Assembly: GCA_002320245.1 (NCBI GenBank)
Contig: DCKD01000082.1
Span: 1-23,657, forward strand
Length of the DNA: 23,657 bases
Direction: 5' to 3'
DNA from: Lachnospiraceae bacterium UBA1683
Lineage (GTDB): Bacteria > Bacillota > Clostridia > Lachnospirales > Lachnospiraceae
Of the stretch, positions 13,648-23,144 are shown piece by piece (position 1 is the first letter of the stretch; every line of letters starts with the position of its first letter). The position numbers were made by a program, and so were the translations under genes. The notes under the pieces are model-generated. The model ran no database searches and had not been told where the DNA came from. It worked only from the letters and a program-made list of their open reading frames with translations.

Positions 13648-16600
13648 ATGGCGGCAGACGGAACAATTAGAATATCAACAAGTCTTGATAATGATGCAAG
13701 TCAAAAAGCAATGTCCAAGTTTGCAGGCATTGCAAAAACCGGATTAAAAGGTGTTACGGTTGCAGTAAGTGCCGTATCCGCTTCGCTTGCAGGTGCGGCA
13801 GGGTATGCAATAAAGACAGGAATCGACTTTGAAAGCGCATTTGCCGGAGTGAAAAAGACCGTAAATGCATCAGACGAGGAGCTATCTCAGTTCCGGCAGG
13901 AAATCCGGGATATGGCAAAGGAAATCCCGCAGTCCGCATCCTCGATTGCGGAAGTGGCAGAGGCAGCAGGACAGCTTGGAATAAAAAATGAAAATCTGAT
14001 GAGTTTTACCCGTGTAATGTCCGACCTCGGTGTTGCCACAAACATGAGCGCAACAGAGGCGGCTACGTCCCTTGCAAGACTGGCAAACATCACACAGATG
14101 CCACAAGAAAACTTTGGACGTTTAGGCTCTACCATTGTAGCGTTGGGAAATAATCTGGCAACGACTGAATCGGAAATCACGGAAATGGGGTTGCGGCTTG
14201 CAGGAGCGGGCAAGCAGGTCGGTATGAGCGAGGCGAAGATTCTCGGACTTTCCGCAGCAATCTCAAGTGTCGGCATCGATGCGGATGCCGGAGGCTCTGC
14301 CGTATCCACTGTTATGACTAAGATGCAGCTTGCGGTCGAGAATGGCGGCGATTCCCTACAGCAGTTTGCAGATGTGGCTGGAATGAGTGCAGAACAGTTC
14401 CAGCAGGCATTTAAAGAAGATGCTTCGCAAGCATTGGTGGCGTTCATAACAGGGCTTGGGACAATGGATGCACGCGGGAAGAGTGCAATCGCTACATTAT
14501 CTGACATGGAGATTACAGAAATACGTCAGAGGGACGCGTTGCTTCGATTGTCAGGTGCAGGCGATTTATTGTCTGAGTCTCTTGGCATTGCAACGCAAGC
14601 ATGGGATGAGAATAACGCTCTGACAAAAGAGGCAGGACAGCGTTATGAGACACTGGAAAGCCGCTTGCGGATATTGAAAAATAATGTATCTGACCTCGGA
14701 ATTAGTTTTTATGACAGTATGAGAGACCCCCTGAAGGACACCGTAAACGAAGGGATTGGATACGTGGAACAGTTGAGTGACGCGTTTAGTGCTGGCGGAT
14801 TGAAAGGTGCGGTGGATGCCGCAGGAGATATCTTCGCGGATGTTGCAGTGAATGCCGCACAGCACGCACCAGAGATGGTAAGCGCATCGGTGAGCTTTAT
14901 CCAATCATTTGCGGATGGAATCTATGATAACCGGGGCGAATTAATCGGAGCGGCAGGAAGCATAGCAACGGCATTGGCAGAAGGGCTGGCTGACTTATTG
15001 CCGGAATCGGTACGCAACCCTGTGAAAGATGCTGTAAAAGAAATATCGGAATCGTTCAAAGATGGCGGATTGAATTCAGCGGTGAAAATTGCAACCAACA
15101 CAATGCAGAATTTTGGCAATGTTACTGGAGGCTTAGCAAAGGCTACATTGCCAGCTCTTACGAAGGCGCTGGATTTTACTGGAAAAAATCTCGGATTGGT
15201 TGCAGCGTCCGCGGCATCAGCTTTTACCGCGTTCAAAGGATATAAACAGGTAGAAAACTCAAAGTCTGCTTTCAATAAAGTAACAAAGGCTATATCTGGA
15301 GTTGTGAATATAACACGCGATTTGACAGCGGCAGGTACAAAGGCGGAGCTTGCGGAACTGGCTCTCGGCGGTGCCTTAAAAACAAATGAGATTGTCGTTG
15401 GGGCGCTAACTGGAAAAATATCTATCGTGACAGCGGCGCAATCTCTTTGGAATGCTGCAATGGAAGCAAACCCGATTGGACTGGTTGTGACTGCGGTTGC
15501 GACGTTGACAGCAGGAATTGGCACTTTGTATCTGATGGCTGATAAGCAAGCAGAGGCTACAGCGAAACTGTCAAAGGAACAGAGAAATCTTTGTGACAGC
15601 GCAGATAAAACTTCAGACAAGGTCTCTCAATTAATGGAGTCACGACAACAGAGTATTGAAACCGCTACAGAGGAAATCAACACAACGAAAGCCCTATGGG
15701 TTGAGTTGCAGTCGATAACAGACCAAAATGGAAAGGTTAAAGCCGGATATGAAGCAAGGGCTGAATATATTACAGGTCAATTATCCCAGGCGTTAGGCAT
15801 AGAGATGCAGCTTAACGATGGAATTGTCCAAGGCTACAGGGAACAGGTCGATTCAATTAATCAGTTGATAGAAACCAAGAGAGCGCAAGCGGCTCTCGAC
15901 GCAATGGAAGATAGCTATCAGGAGGCTGTAAACTCAAAAACATCTGCGCTGAAAGAATACCTGCAATTACAAAAGGAGAGCACGCAGGCAGGCAGCGACC
16001 TAGCAGATTCCCAAGAACGATTGAAAGAAATTAACGCCAAAGCAGCGGAAGAAACAAAGCAGTACGGTGTTGTACAAAGCACAACAAAAATTGCACAGGA
16101 AGAAGCACAGGCGGAAGTTGAACAGTTATCTGCTAATTATAAAAAATTATCAAATGAAACAGCGGATGCAAAGAATAATTATCAAGCTTATCAAGAAATT
16201 ATAAAGCAGTATGAAGGGCTTTCGGCAGCAATTATATCAGGAGATTCTCAACAGATTCAAGATGCCTTGCTTGCGATACAAGCAGATTTCAAACAACATG
16301 GAGAAGTATCGGATGCAGAGCTAAAACAGCAGGCTATAAGCGCATCCGAGAACATGAAACTACTTGGAGACGCAATAAAAAATGGAACTGTAGACGCAAC
16401 GGATAGTGCTGTAACAGAGATGGCAAATATGACAGCTTTATCACTTGGAGAATTAAGTAAGCTGCCAGATGGGGCGGCTGGGGTTGCAAGTGAGATTAGT
16501 CCGGCGATGCTCGGACAGCTAGCTAGTCTTTCCGGTTCTCTTTCCGGTGAGTCAAAAGAAGCGGTAGCAGGATTCATAGAAGGACTTAATGGAGTAGATG

Positions 16601-17094
16601 AAGAAACGAGAAAAACTTTTGAAAACGCCGTGAAGGGAGCTATTGAGGGTTCTGAGTTTGGAGACGAGGTTGCAGCAAAGGCTGAGGAGATGGGGTGTTC
16701 TTATTTGGATGCGCTTAAGGAAGTGCTGAAAGTGCATTCACCATCACGGGCTGTGGCTGAGATTTTCGAATATGTCTGGCCGGGCGCTGTGCTGGGATTG
16801 GATAATGGAAAAGAGGAACTGAATGAAAAGGGAAAAAGCACAATACAGTCATTTCTTGAAAGTCTAGGTGGAGAAGGTCTTGGTGCAAAAGCACAGGAAA
16901 TTGGCTCTAGAATTATGAATTTTTTTGGTGTCGGAGTATCTTCACAAACAGAAAATTCAAGGGCAGCGGGTCGAGGTAATGCAGACGCTGCGAACGCAGG
17001 AGCTAGCTCTGTTAATCCATCTGGAACGGGAAGTTTATTTGGAAGTTTATTTGGTGGTGGAATTAACGGAATGCTTAACTTCCTTTTTGGATAA
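13648..17094 (+). CDS. Tail tape measure protein, main part (interrupted by in-frame TAA)
   Basis: 1148 residues that set the length of the tail and fill the tube. Residues about 60-330 form the TP901-type core (FESAFAGVKKTVNASDEELS, AEAAGQLGI, VSDLGVATNMSA-like segments). Hydrophobic segments lie at about 590-640, a long Glu/Gln-rich coiled coil at about 670-870, and a first HSPSRAVAEIFE module at about residue 1030. The start ATG 13648 has GAGGTG 7 bases upstream. The frame ends at TAA 17092-17094, after the Gly/Phe-rich NFLFG, but the same frame continues without another stop to 17874. If read through, the protein would have 1408 residues. The tail part normally present in this family therefore lies beyond the stop. 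Confidence 0.9.
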   Translation: MAADGTIRISTSLDNDASQKAMSKFAGIAKTGLKGVTVAVSAVSASLAGAAGYAIKTGIDFESAFAGVKKTVNASDEELSQFRQEIRDMAKEIPQSASSIAEVAEAAGQLGIKNENLMSFTRVMSDLGVATNMSATEAATSLARLANITQMPQENFGRLGSTIVALGNNLATTESEITEMGLRLAGAGKQVGMSEAKILGLSAAISSVGIDADAGGSAVSTVMTKMQLAVENGGDSLQQFADVAGMSAEQFQQAFKEDASQALVAFITGLGTMDARGKSAIATLSDMEITEIRQRDALLRLSGAGDLLSESLGIATQAWDENNALTKEAGQRYETLESRLRILKNNVSDLGISFYDSMRDPLKDTVNEGIGYVEQLSDAFSAGGLKGAVDAAGDIFADVAVNAAQHAPEMVSASVSFIQSFADGIYDNRGELIGAAGSIATALAEGLADLLPESVRNPVKDAVKEISESFKDGGLNSAVKIATNTMQNFGNVTGGLAKATLPALTKALDFTGKNLGLVAASAASAFTAFKGYKQVENSKSAFNKVTKAISGVVNITRDLTAAGTKAELAELALGGALKTNEIVVGALTGKISIVTAAQSLWNAAMEANPIGLVVTAVATLTAGIGTLYLMADKQAEATAKLSKEQRNLCDSADKTSDKVSQLMESRQQSIETATEEINTTKALWVELQSITDQNGKVKAGYEARAEYITGQLSQALGIEMQLNDGIVQGYREQVDSINQLIETKRAQAALDAMEDSYQEAVNSKTSALKEYLQLQKESTQAGSDLADSQERLKEINAKAAEETKQYGVVQSTTKIAQEEAQAEVEQLSANYKKLSNETADAKNNYQAYQEIIKQYEGLSAAIISGDSQQIQDALLAIQADFKQHGEVSDAELKQQAISASENMKLLGDAIKNGTVDATDSAVTEMANMTALSLGELSKLPDGAAGVASEISPAMLGQLASLSGSLSGESKEAVAGFIEGLNGVDEETRKTFENAVKGAIEGSEFGDEVAAKAEEMGCSYLDALKEVLKVHSPSRAVAEIFEYVWPGAVLGLDNGKEELNEKGKSTIQSFLESLGGEGLGAKAQEIGSRIMNFFGVGVSSQTENSRAAGRGNADAANAGASSVNPSGTGSLFGSLFGGGINGMLNFLFG

Positions 17095-17874
17095 GGGAAA
17101 GGGCTGTCTGACAGTGCTAATTCTGGAGCAGGTTCAGTAAATCCGACAGGCACTGGTGGAGTATTTGGCTCACAATACGCATCCGGCGTTGGAAGTAAAG
17201 CAGGAGAATCTAAAGCAAGTGGGGAGTCGCTTGCAAGTAATGCAAATGTTGGCGCCAGTTCGCAGGACGGCAGTGATGCGGGTTCTAATTTTGGCTCTGG
17301 TTTCGTGAGCGGAATTACCGGATGGATTGGCGATGCAATTAGTGCTGGTGCATCTCTTGCGTCAAATGCATTTAACGCAGCAAAGAAATGGCTGGATGAA
17401 CATTCACCATCGAAAAAGACGAGAAAGTTAGGTAAGTGGTTTTCACAGGGGCTGAGTCTTGGAATTGAGGATGAAACAAAATGCGTTGTAAAGGCAGCGG
17501 AAAGCGTATCAGAAAGTGCATTAGGTGCACTGGATATGGATTCCATCATGGACAAGTTAAAGGATGTTGATATTCCAGAGACCATGATGCAGGTGTATGC
17601 GGCAATGGATGACCGCCAGAGTATAGTAGCTGACCGGATTGTAGCTGAAATCGAAGGGAAGGAAGCTATGAGAAGTGCCAGAAATACTCAATCCGACCAA
17701 AAGTACAACGAATTACTCGATGCTGTGAAACAGATGTCGAAACTCGCAGAACGACCGATTATAACATCCGTAAAAATAGGGGAAAGAGAAATTGTGCGGG
17801 CAACAGCTATACCGATGCAGGATGCAATTCAGCGGAATCAGAAACTTGAGAGAAGATTAAGAGGAGAGCGTTAA
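17095..17874 (+). pseudogene. Tape measure C-terminal part separated by an in-frame stop
   Basis: 259 codons in the same frame as the tape measure, beginning GKGLSDSANSGAG right after the TAA. They carry a Gly/Ser-rich linker, a hydrophobic stretch (ITGWIGDAISAGASLASNAF) and a second HSPSKKTRKLGKWF module followed by GLSLGI, the usual end of Firmicutes tape measures, then a helical tail ending RLRGER. The first canonical start is GTG 17305, with no ribosome site, so independent translation (189 residues) is unlikely. Its stop overlaps the dit ATG (TAATG). Either the gene carries a nonsense mutation, or the ochre is read through. No indel is needed to restore the reading frame. Confidence 0.75.
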
Positions 17875-19373
17875 TGAGGTATTCAGTGAAATTTAATGAT
17901 ATAGAGCTGAATCAGTATATTGATGTGCTACAGGGGTTCACTCCAAGAGTGGGGGCTGACTGGTCTCCGGATTTATTAACATCCGGAGGGATTAACCGAG
18001 GGGCAGAGTTCAGCTATACATCATATAAGCAGAAAACAATTAAGATGCCATTTACTATTTTCGAAAACCTACAGGAAAATTACGATGCCTTAGAGGACGT
18101 ATTGAATGTAGATGAACCAAAAGCATTGATTTTTGAGGACATACCAGACAGGGTGTTTTATGCGGTTCCGTCAGGAAATCTTGATTTTGATGAAGACGGG
18201 TGTCTAGGAGAGGGAACAATTACATGGATCATCCCGGATGGTCTCGCGCATTCCACGGTAGAAAAGACCTTCACCGCCGCCCCGGACGGGGATGGTATAT
18301 TGAAAGCGACCATCGTAAACAACGGTACGGAATCGACCCCAATCGACTACACCATTACCCATAACCATGAAAATGGCTATATCGGGATTGTGAGTGAGCA
18401 CGGGGCAATCCAGCTTGGCAAGGTGGAGGAGGCAGACGGGGAGGTTTACAAAAGGAATGAAGGGTTAACCACTTCCAATGACTACCGGGAATGGGGCGGC
18501 GATGAGAAATGGGTGGATGACAAAGGCGTAAACGGGCAGAACAATCTCAATAAGACCGCCGGGGCATTTAAAACGCCCTCGGTATCCGGATACAGGGTAC
18601 TGGCGTTGGATACCCCCGGCTCGGCAGAGGGCGGCTGGAACGGGGCGATGAAAACATTTGACATCGTGGATTCCAATGGGGAGACCGGCGCGAAAAATTT
18701 CTATGCGTACATGAATTCCTGGTTCGAGACCGGGCTTATGGGTCAGACCGGGGCGCAGACAATCGCGTTTCTGGACGAGCACAATAAGTGCATCTGCGCA
18801 CAAAGCATCAACAAAAGCGATATGAGCGGGAATACCGCATATGTAGATTTCTGGCTCGGAGGGAATAACCCGAGGCTTGCCCTACAGAAGGAATTCACCC
18901 CGTGCTATTGGGAATCCCAAAACCCGTTTTCCTTTAATGGCGGGCACAGCGACATGAGGAAAGAGGGAGAAAGGATCACCTTTTACTGGTGGGGGACTTA
19001 TCCATCCTTCGTCGTGCCGGAGCTTAAGGATGTGAAGGTGGCGAAGGTACAGATATACATCGGGCAGTTCGGGGCACGGGACATGGGGACACAGTATGTC
19101 ACCCGCAATTATTTCCGGAGGGTATCGATGCAGATACTGGGCGTTGAGAAATGGAAGGACGTGCCGAACCGGTATCAAAAGGGGGATGTGGTTTTCATTG
19201 ACGGCTCAAAAAGGAAGGTCTACGTGAACGGGATGCCCCGGGTGGGGGATGAAATAAAAGTCTGCAGATACTTTTCAGCTCCGCCGGGTGAGACGGTCGT
19301 CCAGTTCGGGTATTCTGAATTCAGCGACCCCGCCCCAACGATTTCAGCAAAAATAAGGGAGGCGTATCTGTAA
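17874..19373 (+). CDS. Distal tail protein (Dit) with a large internal insertion
   Basis: A 499-residue hub that joins the tube to the tail tip. The N-terminal belt domain (MRYSVKFNDIELNQYIDVLQ, then NRGAEFSYTSYKQKTIKMPF) and the C-terminal pattern (KGDVVFIDGSKRKVYVNG, SAPPGETVVQFGY) are Dit hallmarks. Plain Dits are about 250-280 residues; here about 220-300 extra residues lie between roughly 135 and 435, rich in Trp, Tyr and Gly (FYAYMNSWFETGLMGQ, RITFYWWGTYPSF). This resembles the carbohydrate-binding insertions of evolved Dits. DNA becomes visibly more GC-rich from about 18240, suggesting exchange of the tip module. The start overlaps the previous stop by one base. Confidence 0.85.
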   Translation: MRYSVKFNDIELNQYIDVLQGFTPRVGADWSPDLLTSGGINRGAEFSYTSYKQKTIKMPFTIFENLQENYDALEDVLNVDEPKALIFEDIPDRVFYAVPSGNLDFDEDGCLGEGTITWIIPDGLAHSTVEKTFTAAPDGDGILKATIVNNGTESTPIDYTITHNHENGYIGIVSEHGAIQLGKVEEADGEVYKRNEGLTTSNDYREWGGDEKWVDDKGVNGQNNLNKTAGAFKTPSVSGYRVLALDTPGSAEGGWNGAMKTFDIVDSNGETGAKNFYAYMNSWFETGLMGQTGAQTIAFLDEHNKCICAQSINKSDMSGNTAYVDFWLGGNNPRLALQKEFTPCYWESQNPFSFNGGHSDMRKEGERITFYWWGTYPSFVVPELKDVKVAKVQIYIGQFGARDMGTQYVTRNYFRRVSMQILGVEKWKDVPNRYQKGDVVFIDGSKRKVYVNGMPRVGDEIKVCRYFSAPPGETVVQFGYSEFSDPAPTISAKIREAYL

Positions 19374-21361
19374 TGGAAGACATAAGAATCGCAATACTGG
19401 ACCCGAACGACAGGGTGCAGGGGTTTCTGGACAACGACGCTCCTGATGCAGCGCATTATTACGAGGACGAGCTGCACGAATACCTACAGGGCAGTGCGAA
19501 TACCTTTTCATTTACGGCATTCACACATTCGGAGGAGTCGCAGCATCTGGCTGTCGGAAACAAGGTAGCATTTACCTACCGGGAAAAGGATTACTACCTG
19601 AATATCATGCGTGTGGAACGTAACGAGGTAAATGTGGAGGTAGAAGCCTATTCGTTATCGTTCGAACTGTTGAATGAACAGATAGGGGACTACAAATCCC
19701 CGTCCGCCATGACGTTCGAGCAGTACCTGTATGTCATTGACCCGGAACGGACGCTGACCCTCGGACTGAATGAAGTCTCGGACAAGAAAATATCCCATGA
19801 GTGGACAGGCACGTCCACGGTACTGGCAAGGCTCTACAGTCTTGCCACTGTTTTTTCCGCGGAGATTGAGTTCGTTCCGGAACTGAACGATGATTACTCA
19901 TTAAAGCAGATTACCATCAATGCCTACCGGGAACACACGGACGATTATCAGGGGATTGGGGAGGACCGCACCGGTCTCACCCTCAGATACGGGGTGGATA
20001 TATCCGGTGTGAGGAAGAAGTCGGATGTGACAGAACTGTATACAGCCATCTGTCCGACGGGAAAAGACGGATTGACAATTGCGGGTCTGGACAAGACGGA
20101 ACTGGATTCTGACGGAGCAGTGGAATACCGTTCGCCAAAAAATGACGGCTTTATCCGGGCGGTACAGGCGAGGGACAGGTTCCCTTCGAACCTGATGAAC
20201 AAAAACGACAGATACATTGCATACTACTGGTCTTATGAGACGGAAAATCCGGAAGTCCTATATGGGCAGGCTCTTGCATTATTGAAGAAGAACTGTGTGC
20301 CGCAGGTGGAATATGAGGTGGATGGATATATTGATACCGGGATAGGGGATACCGTGTCGATAGAGGACGAAGAGTACAACCCTACCCTGTATCTCGAGGC
20401 AAGGGTTTACGAACAGGTACGCAGCTTTACCGACCCCACGAAGAATAAGACAACATTCAGCAACTTCAAGGAGATGAACAGCCAGATAGACCCGGCATTG
20501 ATTGCAAGGATGAACGCACTGATTGAGGCGAATAAATCCTATACCTGCTCAATCCTTACCGATAACGGGACCGTCTTCAAGAACGGGGAAGGCAGCACCC
20601 TCCTGACGGCATCCGTGATGGACGTCGGAAAGGATGTGACCGATAATATCACGATTACATGGTACAAAGACGGTGCAAGGATTGCTACGGGCAAGACCAT
20701 ATCCGTGCGTGCTGCTGATGTGGATGTCAAGGCAGTGTATAAGTACGAGGCATCCAGTACGGATGGAACTGTGAGAGGATTCTATGAGGTTACGGTAACA
20801 AATGTGTCGGATGGAAAAGATGCGGCTATTAAATCAGAAACCGCTCCGGGCGATACATCGAAGCTGTGGTACGACACGGTAAATAATGTGTTTAAGAGTT
20901 GGGATGGCGGCACATGGCTTGTCGCTTACGATGAACAGATAACAGAGGCGAAAGATGCGGCGAACAATGCACAGGAGAGTGCCAACACAGCGATATCGAG
21001 CGTGAATGACATTCGCACGAGCTTTGGGAAATATAAGGACGAGGTCAGAGCAGAGTTCTCCAGCACGGTCGAATATGTGGATGGGAAGACAGAGGTCATC
21101 GATAACTGGGTTCGGCAGGGAACGGACGGGGTAAATCCGTACCTGGAACTCGGCGGGACTGGAAACAGCCTGAAAACCCGGCTTACTAACTCCCGCCTTG
21201 AGTTCTACGAGGGAGACAAAGAGCTTGCATATTTCGGGAACAATAAGGCATACATGCCAGACGCAGACATCGACAGGGCAACCATTGAACGAATCCAAAT
21301 CGGAAGCTATGCATGGATAAACAACAGCGACGGGCATCTGACTTTGGTGTATGTAGGTTAA
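19373..21361 (+). CDS. Tail-associated protein (Tal / prophage endopeptidase tail)
   Basis: A 662-residue tip protein. Residues about 1-370 match the Tal/gp18-like N-terminal domains (NDAPDAAHYYEDELHEYLQG, then HTDDYQGIGEDRTGLTLRYG, GDTVSIEDEEYNPTLYLEAR, EQVRSFTDPTKNKTTFSNF), which form the trimeric plug closing the tube. An Ig-like stretch follows at about 395-480 (ITITWYKDGARIATGKTISV), then a tryptophan-containing segment (KLWYDTVNNVFKSWDGGTWL), an Ala/Asn-rich coiled coil at about 520-600 and a short C-terminal beta part. No clear peptidase or lysozyme catalytic motif is visible, so enzyme activity is not claimed. The start overlaps the Dit stop by one base (TAATG). Confidence 0.85.
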   Translation: MEDIRIAILDPNDRVQGFLDNDAPDAAHYYEDELHEYLQGSANTFSFTAFTHSEESQHLAVGNKVAFTYREKDYYLNIMRVERNEVNVEVEAYSLSFELLNEQIGDYKSPSAMTFEQYLYVIDPERTLTLGLNEVSDKKISHEWTGTSTVLARLYSLATVFSAEIEFVPELNDDYSLKQITINAYREHTDDYQGIGEDRTGLTLRYGVDISGVRKKSDVTELYTAICPTGKDGLTIAGLDKTELDSDGAVEYRSPKNDGFIRAVQARDRFPSNLMNKNDRYIAYYWSYETENPEVLYGQALALLKKNCVPQVEYEVDGYIDTGIGDTVSIEDEEYNPTLYLEARVYEQVRSFTDPTKNKTTFSNFKEMNSQIDPALIARMNALIEANKSYTCSILTDNGTVFKNGEGSTLLTASVMDVGKDVTDNITITWYKDGARIATGKTISVRAADVDVKAVYKYEASSTDGTVRGFYEVTVTNVSDGKDAAIKSETAPGDTSKLWYDTVNNVFKSWDGGTWLVAYDEQITEAKDAANNAQESANTAISSVNDIRTSFGKYKDEVRAEFSSTVEYVDGKTEVIDNWVRQGTDGVNPYLELGGTGNSLKTRLTNSRLEFYEGDKELAYFGNNKAYMPDADIDRATIERIQIGSYAWINNSDGHLTLVYVG

Positions 21362-21371
21362 GGAGGAAAAG

Positions 21372-22763
21372 ATGGCAGGAACAGGAAGAATCTATGTCAC
21401 CGCGGTAAGGGCGGTCGGCGATATCAACCTCACGCACCAATATGATGTGGACGTGCGGTTTGACATTGCATTCGATTGGGGCGGTTATAATGCCGGAGGA
21501 GCTGGATACAACATTTCGTGCGATGGGCAAAATCAAGGTGGAAGCTCTGGCTTTAATGTAGGAAGTGGCGGAGGTTCATGGGTTTGGACAAACATCGGCG
21601 GAACGAAAACATTCCGGATCACGATGCCGACGAGTGGAAAATCGAAAACGATTGGCTTCTCCGCAACGATCAACACTGGGGTATCCCCTCCGACCATATC
21701 GGCAAGCGGTTCATACACGCTGGGGGCAGTCGTATGGGAACATACGGTATCGTACAATGCGAACGGCGGTTCTGGTGCTCCGGGTAACCAGACGAAGGTA
21801 TACGGGGCGGTGTTGACCCTATCGTCAGCAAAACCGACAAACCCCGGTTATATCTTCATGGGCTGGGCAACCTCTTCCGCTGGCGATGTCGCGTATGCGG
21901 CAGGGGGCAGATATGAGGCGGATTCAGATATCACGTTGTATGCGGTCTGGAAGATTGCATACATCAAGCCCACAATTTCAGACCTTGCAGCCGTAAGGTG
22001 CGTCAGCAATGGAACGTCAAGCAATGATGGTACATACATCAAGGTGAGTGGGAAATGGTCGGTAGATACAACCATAAATTCCGGAAACAAAGCAACAAAT
22101 GTTAAAATAGAATACCGCAAAGCTACATCCGATACATGGACCACTGCAAGCAGCACGAATCCGGCTGCGGCAAGCGGGACAATCGCATCGGTAATCGGTG
22201 GTGGGAATATCTCGACCGGCAGTGTGTACTTCGTCCGGGTAACCGTCACCGACAGCGGCGGGAATAAGCCGGAGACAGCCATCGTTCCGGCACAGCTCCG
22301 CCCGATCGACATTTACAACGATGGAGAAACCGTTGCTTTCGGCGGTCCGGCAAGCGATAAGCCGGGGTATGAATTCTATCAAGAGGCAAGATTCAGCGAA
22401 AGGATTGTCTGCAATGAGCAATATTTTGATGTGGACGGAACACCTGTGAAAGTGGCTGATTTTGTAATTGCACAGGGGACGAGTGGGATATGGGCGTACC
22501 GGAAATGGAACAGTGGGATTGCGGAGGCTTGGGGTATCAGTACGGGCACAACAGATGCCGGTGGTGTATACCACGCTAGCTTATCCCATCCGTTTCCATA
22601 TGTCGAAAACCCTGTTATCGCCGCAACCGCATATGTAGCCGGAGACTCAACAGCGCGTATAGGTTACGTCAATACCTCACGCACAAGTATGGAGTTTTAT
22701 GTACATGGATTCGCAAACAACAGCGCATGCGCAAGATTATACGTCATCGGGAGGTGGAAGTAA
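21372..22763 (+). CDS. Phage minor structural / receptor-binding-type protein with InlB B-repeat
   Basis: A 463-residue fibre-type protein. The first 120 residues form a Gly-rich beta domain (DWGGYNAGGAGYNISCDG). Residues about 124-193 are an InlB/Listeria-Bacteroides B-repeat (VSYNANGGSGAPGNQ, PTNPGYIFMGWATS, DITLYAVW). A fibronectin-like stretch follows (about 200-310), then the DUF859-type motif RPIDIYNDGETVAFGG and a C-terminal beta head ending ARLYVIGRWK, probably the host-contact part. It follows Tal and precedes the small tail-end genes, which is the normal place for receptor-binding proteins. AAGGAGG lies upstream of ATG 21372. Its ligand is unknown; carbohydrate or surface protein binding is inferred. 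Confidence 0.78.
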   Translation: MAGTGRIYVTAVRAVGDINLTHQYDVDVRFDIAFDWGGYNAGGAGYNISCDGQNQGGSSGFNVGSGGGSWVWTNIGGTKTFRITMPTSGKSKTIGFSATINTGVSPPTISASGSYTLGAVVWEHTVSYNANGGSGAPGNQTKVYGAVLTLSSAKPTNPGYIFMGWATSSAGDVAYAAGGRYEADSDITLYAVWKIAYIKPTISDLAAVRCVSNGTSSNDGTYIKVSGKWSVDTTINSGNKATNVKIEYRKATSDTWTTASSTNPAAASGTIASVIGGGNISTGSVYFVRVTVTDSGGNKPETAIVPAQLRPIDIYNDGETVAFGGPASDKPGYEFYQEARFSERIVCNEQYFDVDGTPVKVADFVIAQGTSGIWAYRKWNSGIAEAWGISTGTTDAGGVYHASLSHPFPYVENPVIAATAYVAGDSTARIGYVNTSRTSMEFYVHGFANNSACARLYVIGRWK

Positions 22764-23005
22764 TGGCAGATGGGTATTACAAGACAGTAATCCGGGTCAA
22801 GAAAGATGCAGCTCCTATAGACAATATCACCAAATTTGCATGGGATGACGATGACTACGAAGAAGTGGAAGAATGGGTGGAGTATCCAGAAGAGGAAATG
22901 GGGCGCAAGACAGTCGAGGAAGAGTTATCAGACCTGAAGGAACGGCAGGAGGTAACGGAGTCTGCCATTCAGGAATTGATCATAGCAACGATGGGAGGTG
23001 AATGA
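22763..23005 (+). CDS. Small acidic tail-end protein of unknown function
   Basis: An 80-residue protein: MADGYYKTVIRVKKDAAPID, an acidic middle (WDDDDYEEVEEWVEYPEEE) and a C-terminal helix (EELSDLKERQEVTESAIQEL). The helix pattern is common in small proteins encoded just before XkdX-like genes in Firmicutes prophages. I start at ATG 22763, which overlaps the previous stop by one base and has GGGAGGTGG upstream; the open frame back to 22727 has no ribosome site. It probably belongs to the tail-fibre group, but its role is unknown. Confidence 0.75.
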   Translation: MADGYYKTVIRVKKDAAPIDNITKFAWDDDDYEEVEEWVEYPEEEMGRKTVEEELSDLKERQEVTESAIQELIIATMGGE

Positions 23006-23006
23006 T

Positions 23007-23132
23007 ATGGCGGAGTTTTTAGCATACAGAATCTTAATCGGAAAACTTACGTTCGCAAGAGTGCCGGAGAAGCTAAAGGATGACGTTAAGGCGGTGCTTA
23101 TTGAGTCAGGCAAGCCTGAACTGGCAGAGTAG
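23007..23132 (+). CDS. XkdX-like small phage protein
   Basis: A 41-residue frame starting MAEFLAYRILIGKLTFARVP and ending SGKPELAE. Short proteins with a YRIxxGKLTF-like core and a KLKDxVKxxL helix are found between the fibre genes and the holin in many Firmicutes prophages and resemble the XkdX family. GGGAGGTG lies 7 bases before ATG 23007, and the gene follows the previous stop by 1 base. No biochemical role is known for the family. Confidence 0.7.
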   Translation: MAEFLAYRILIGKLTFARVPEKLKDDVKAVLIESGKPELAE

Positions 23133-23144
23133 GGGGACACAAAT

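Noticed and set aside
13887..17585. Several long minus-strand open frames opposite the tape measure (up to 294 codons)
   Set aside because: They mirror the Ala/Ser/Glu-rich coding strand, lack ribosome sites and resemble no protein; they are shadows of the + strand gene.
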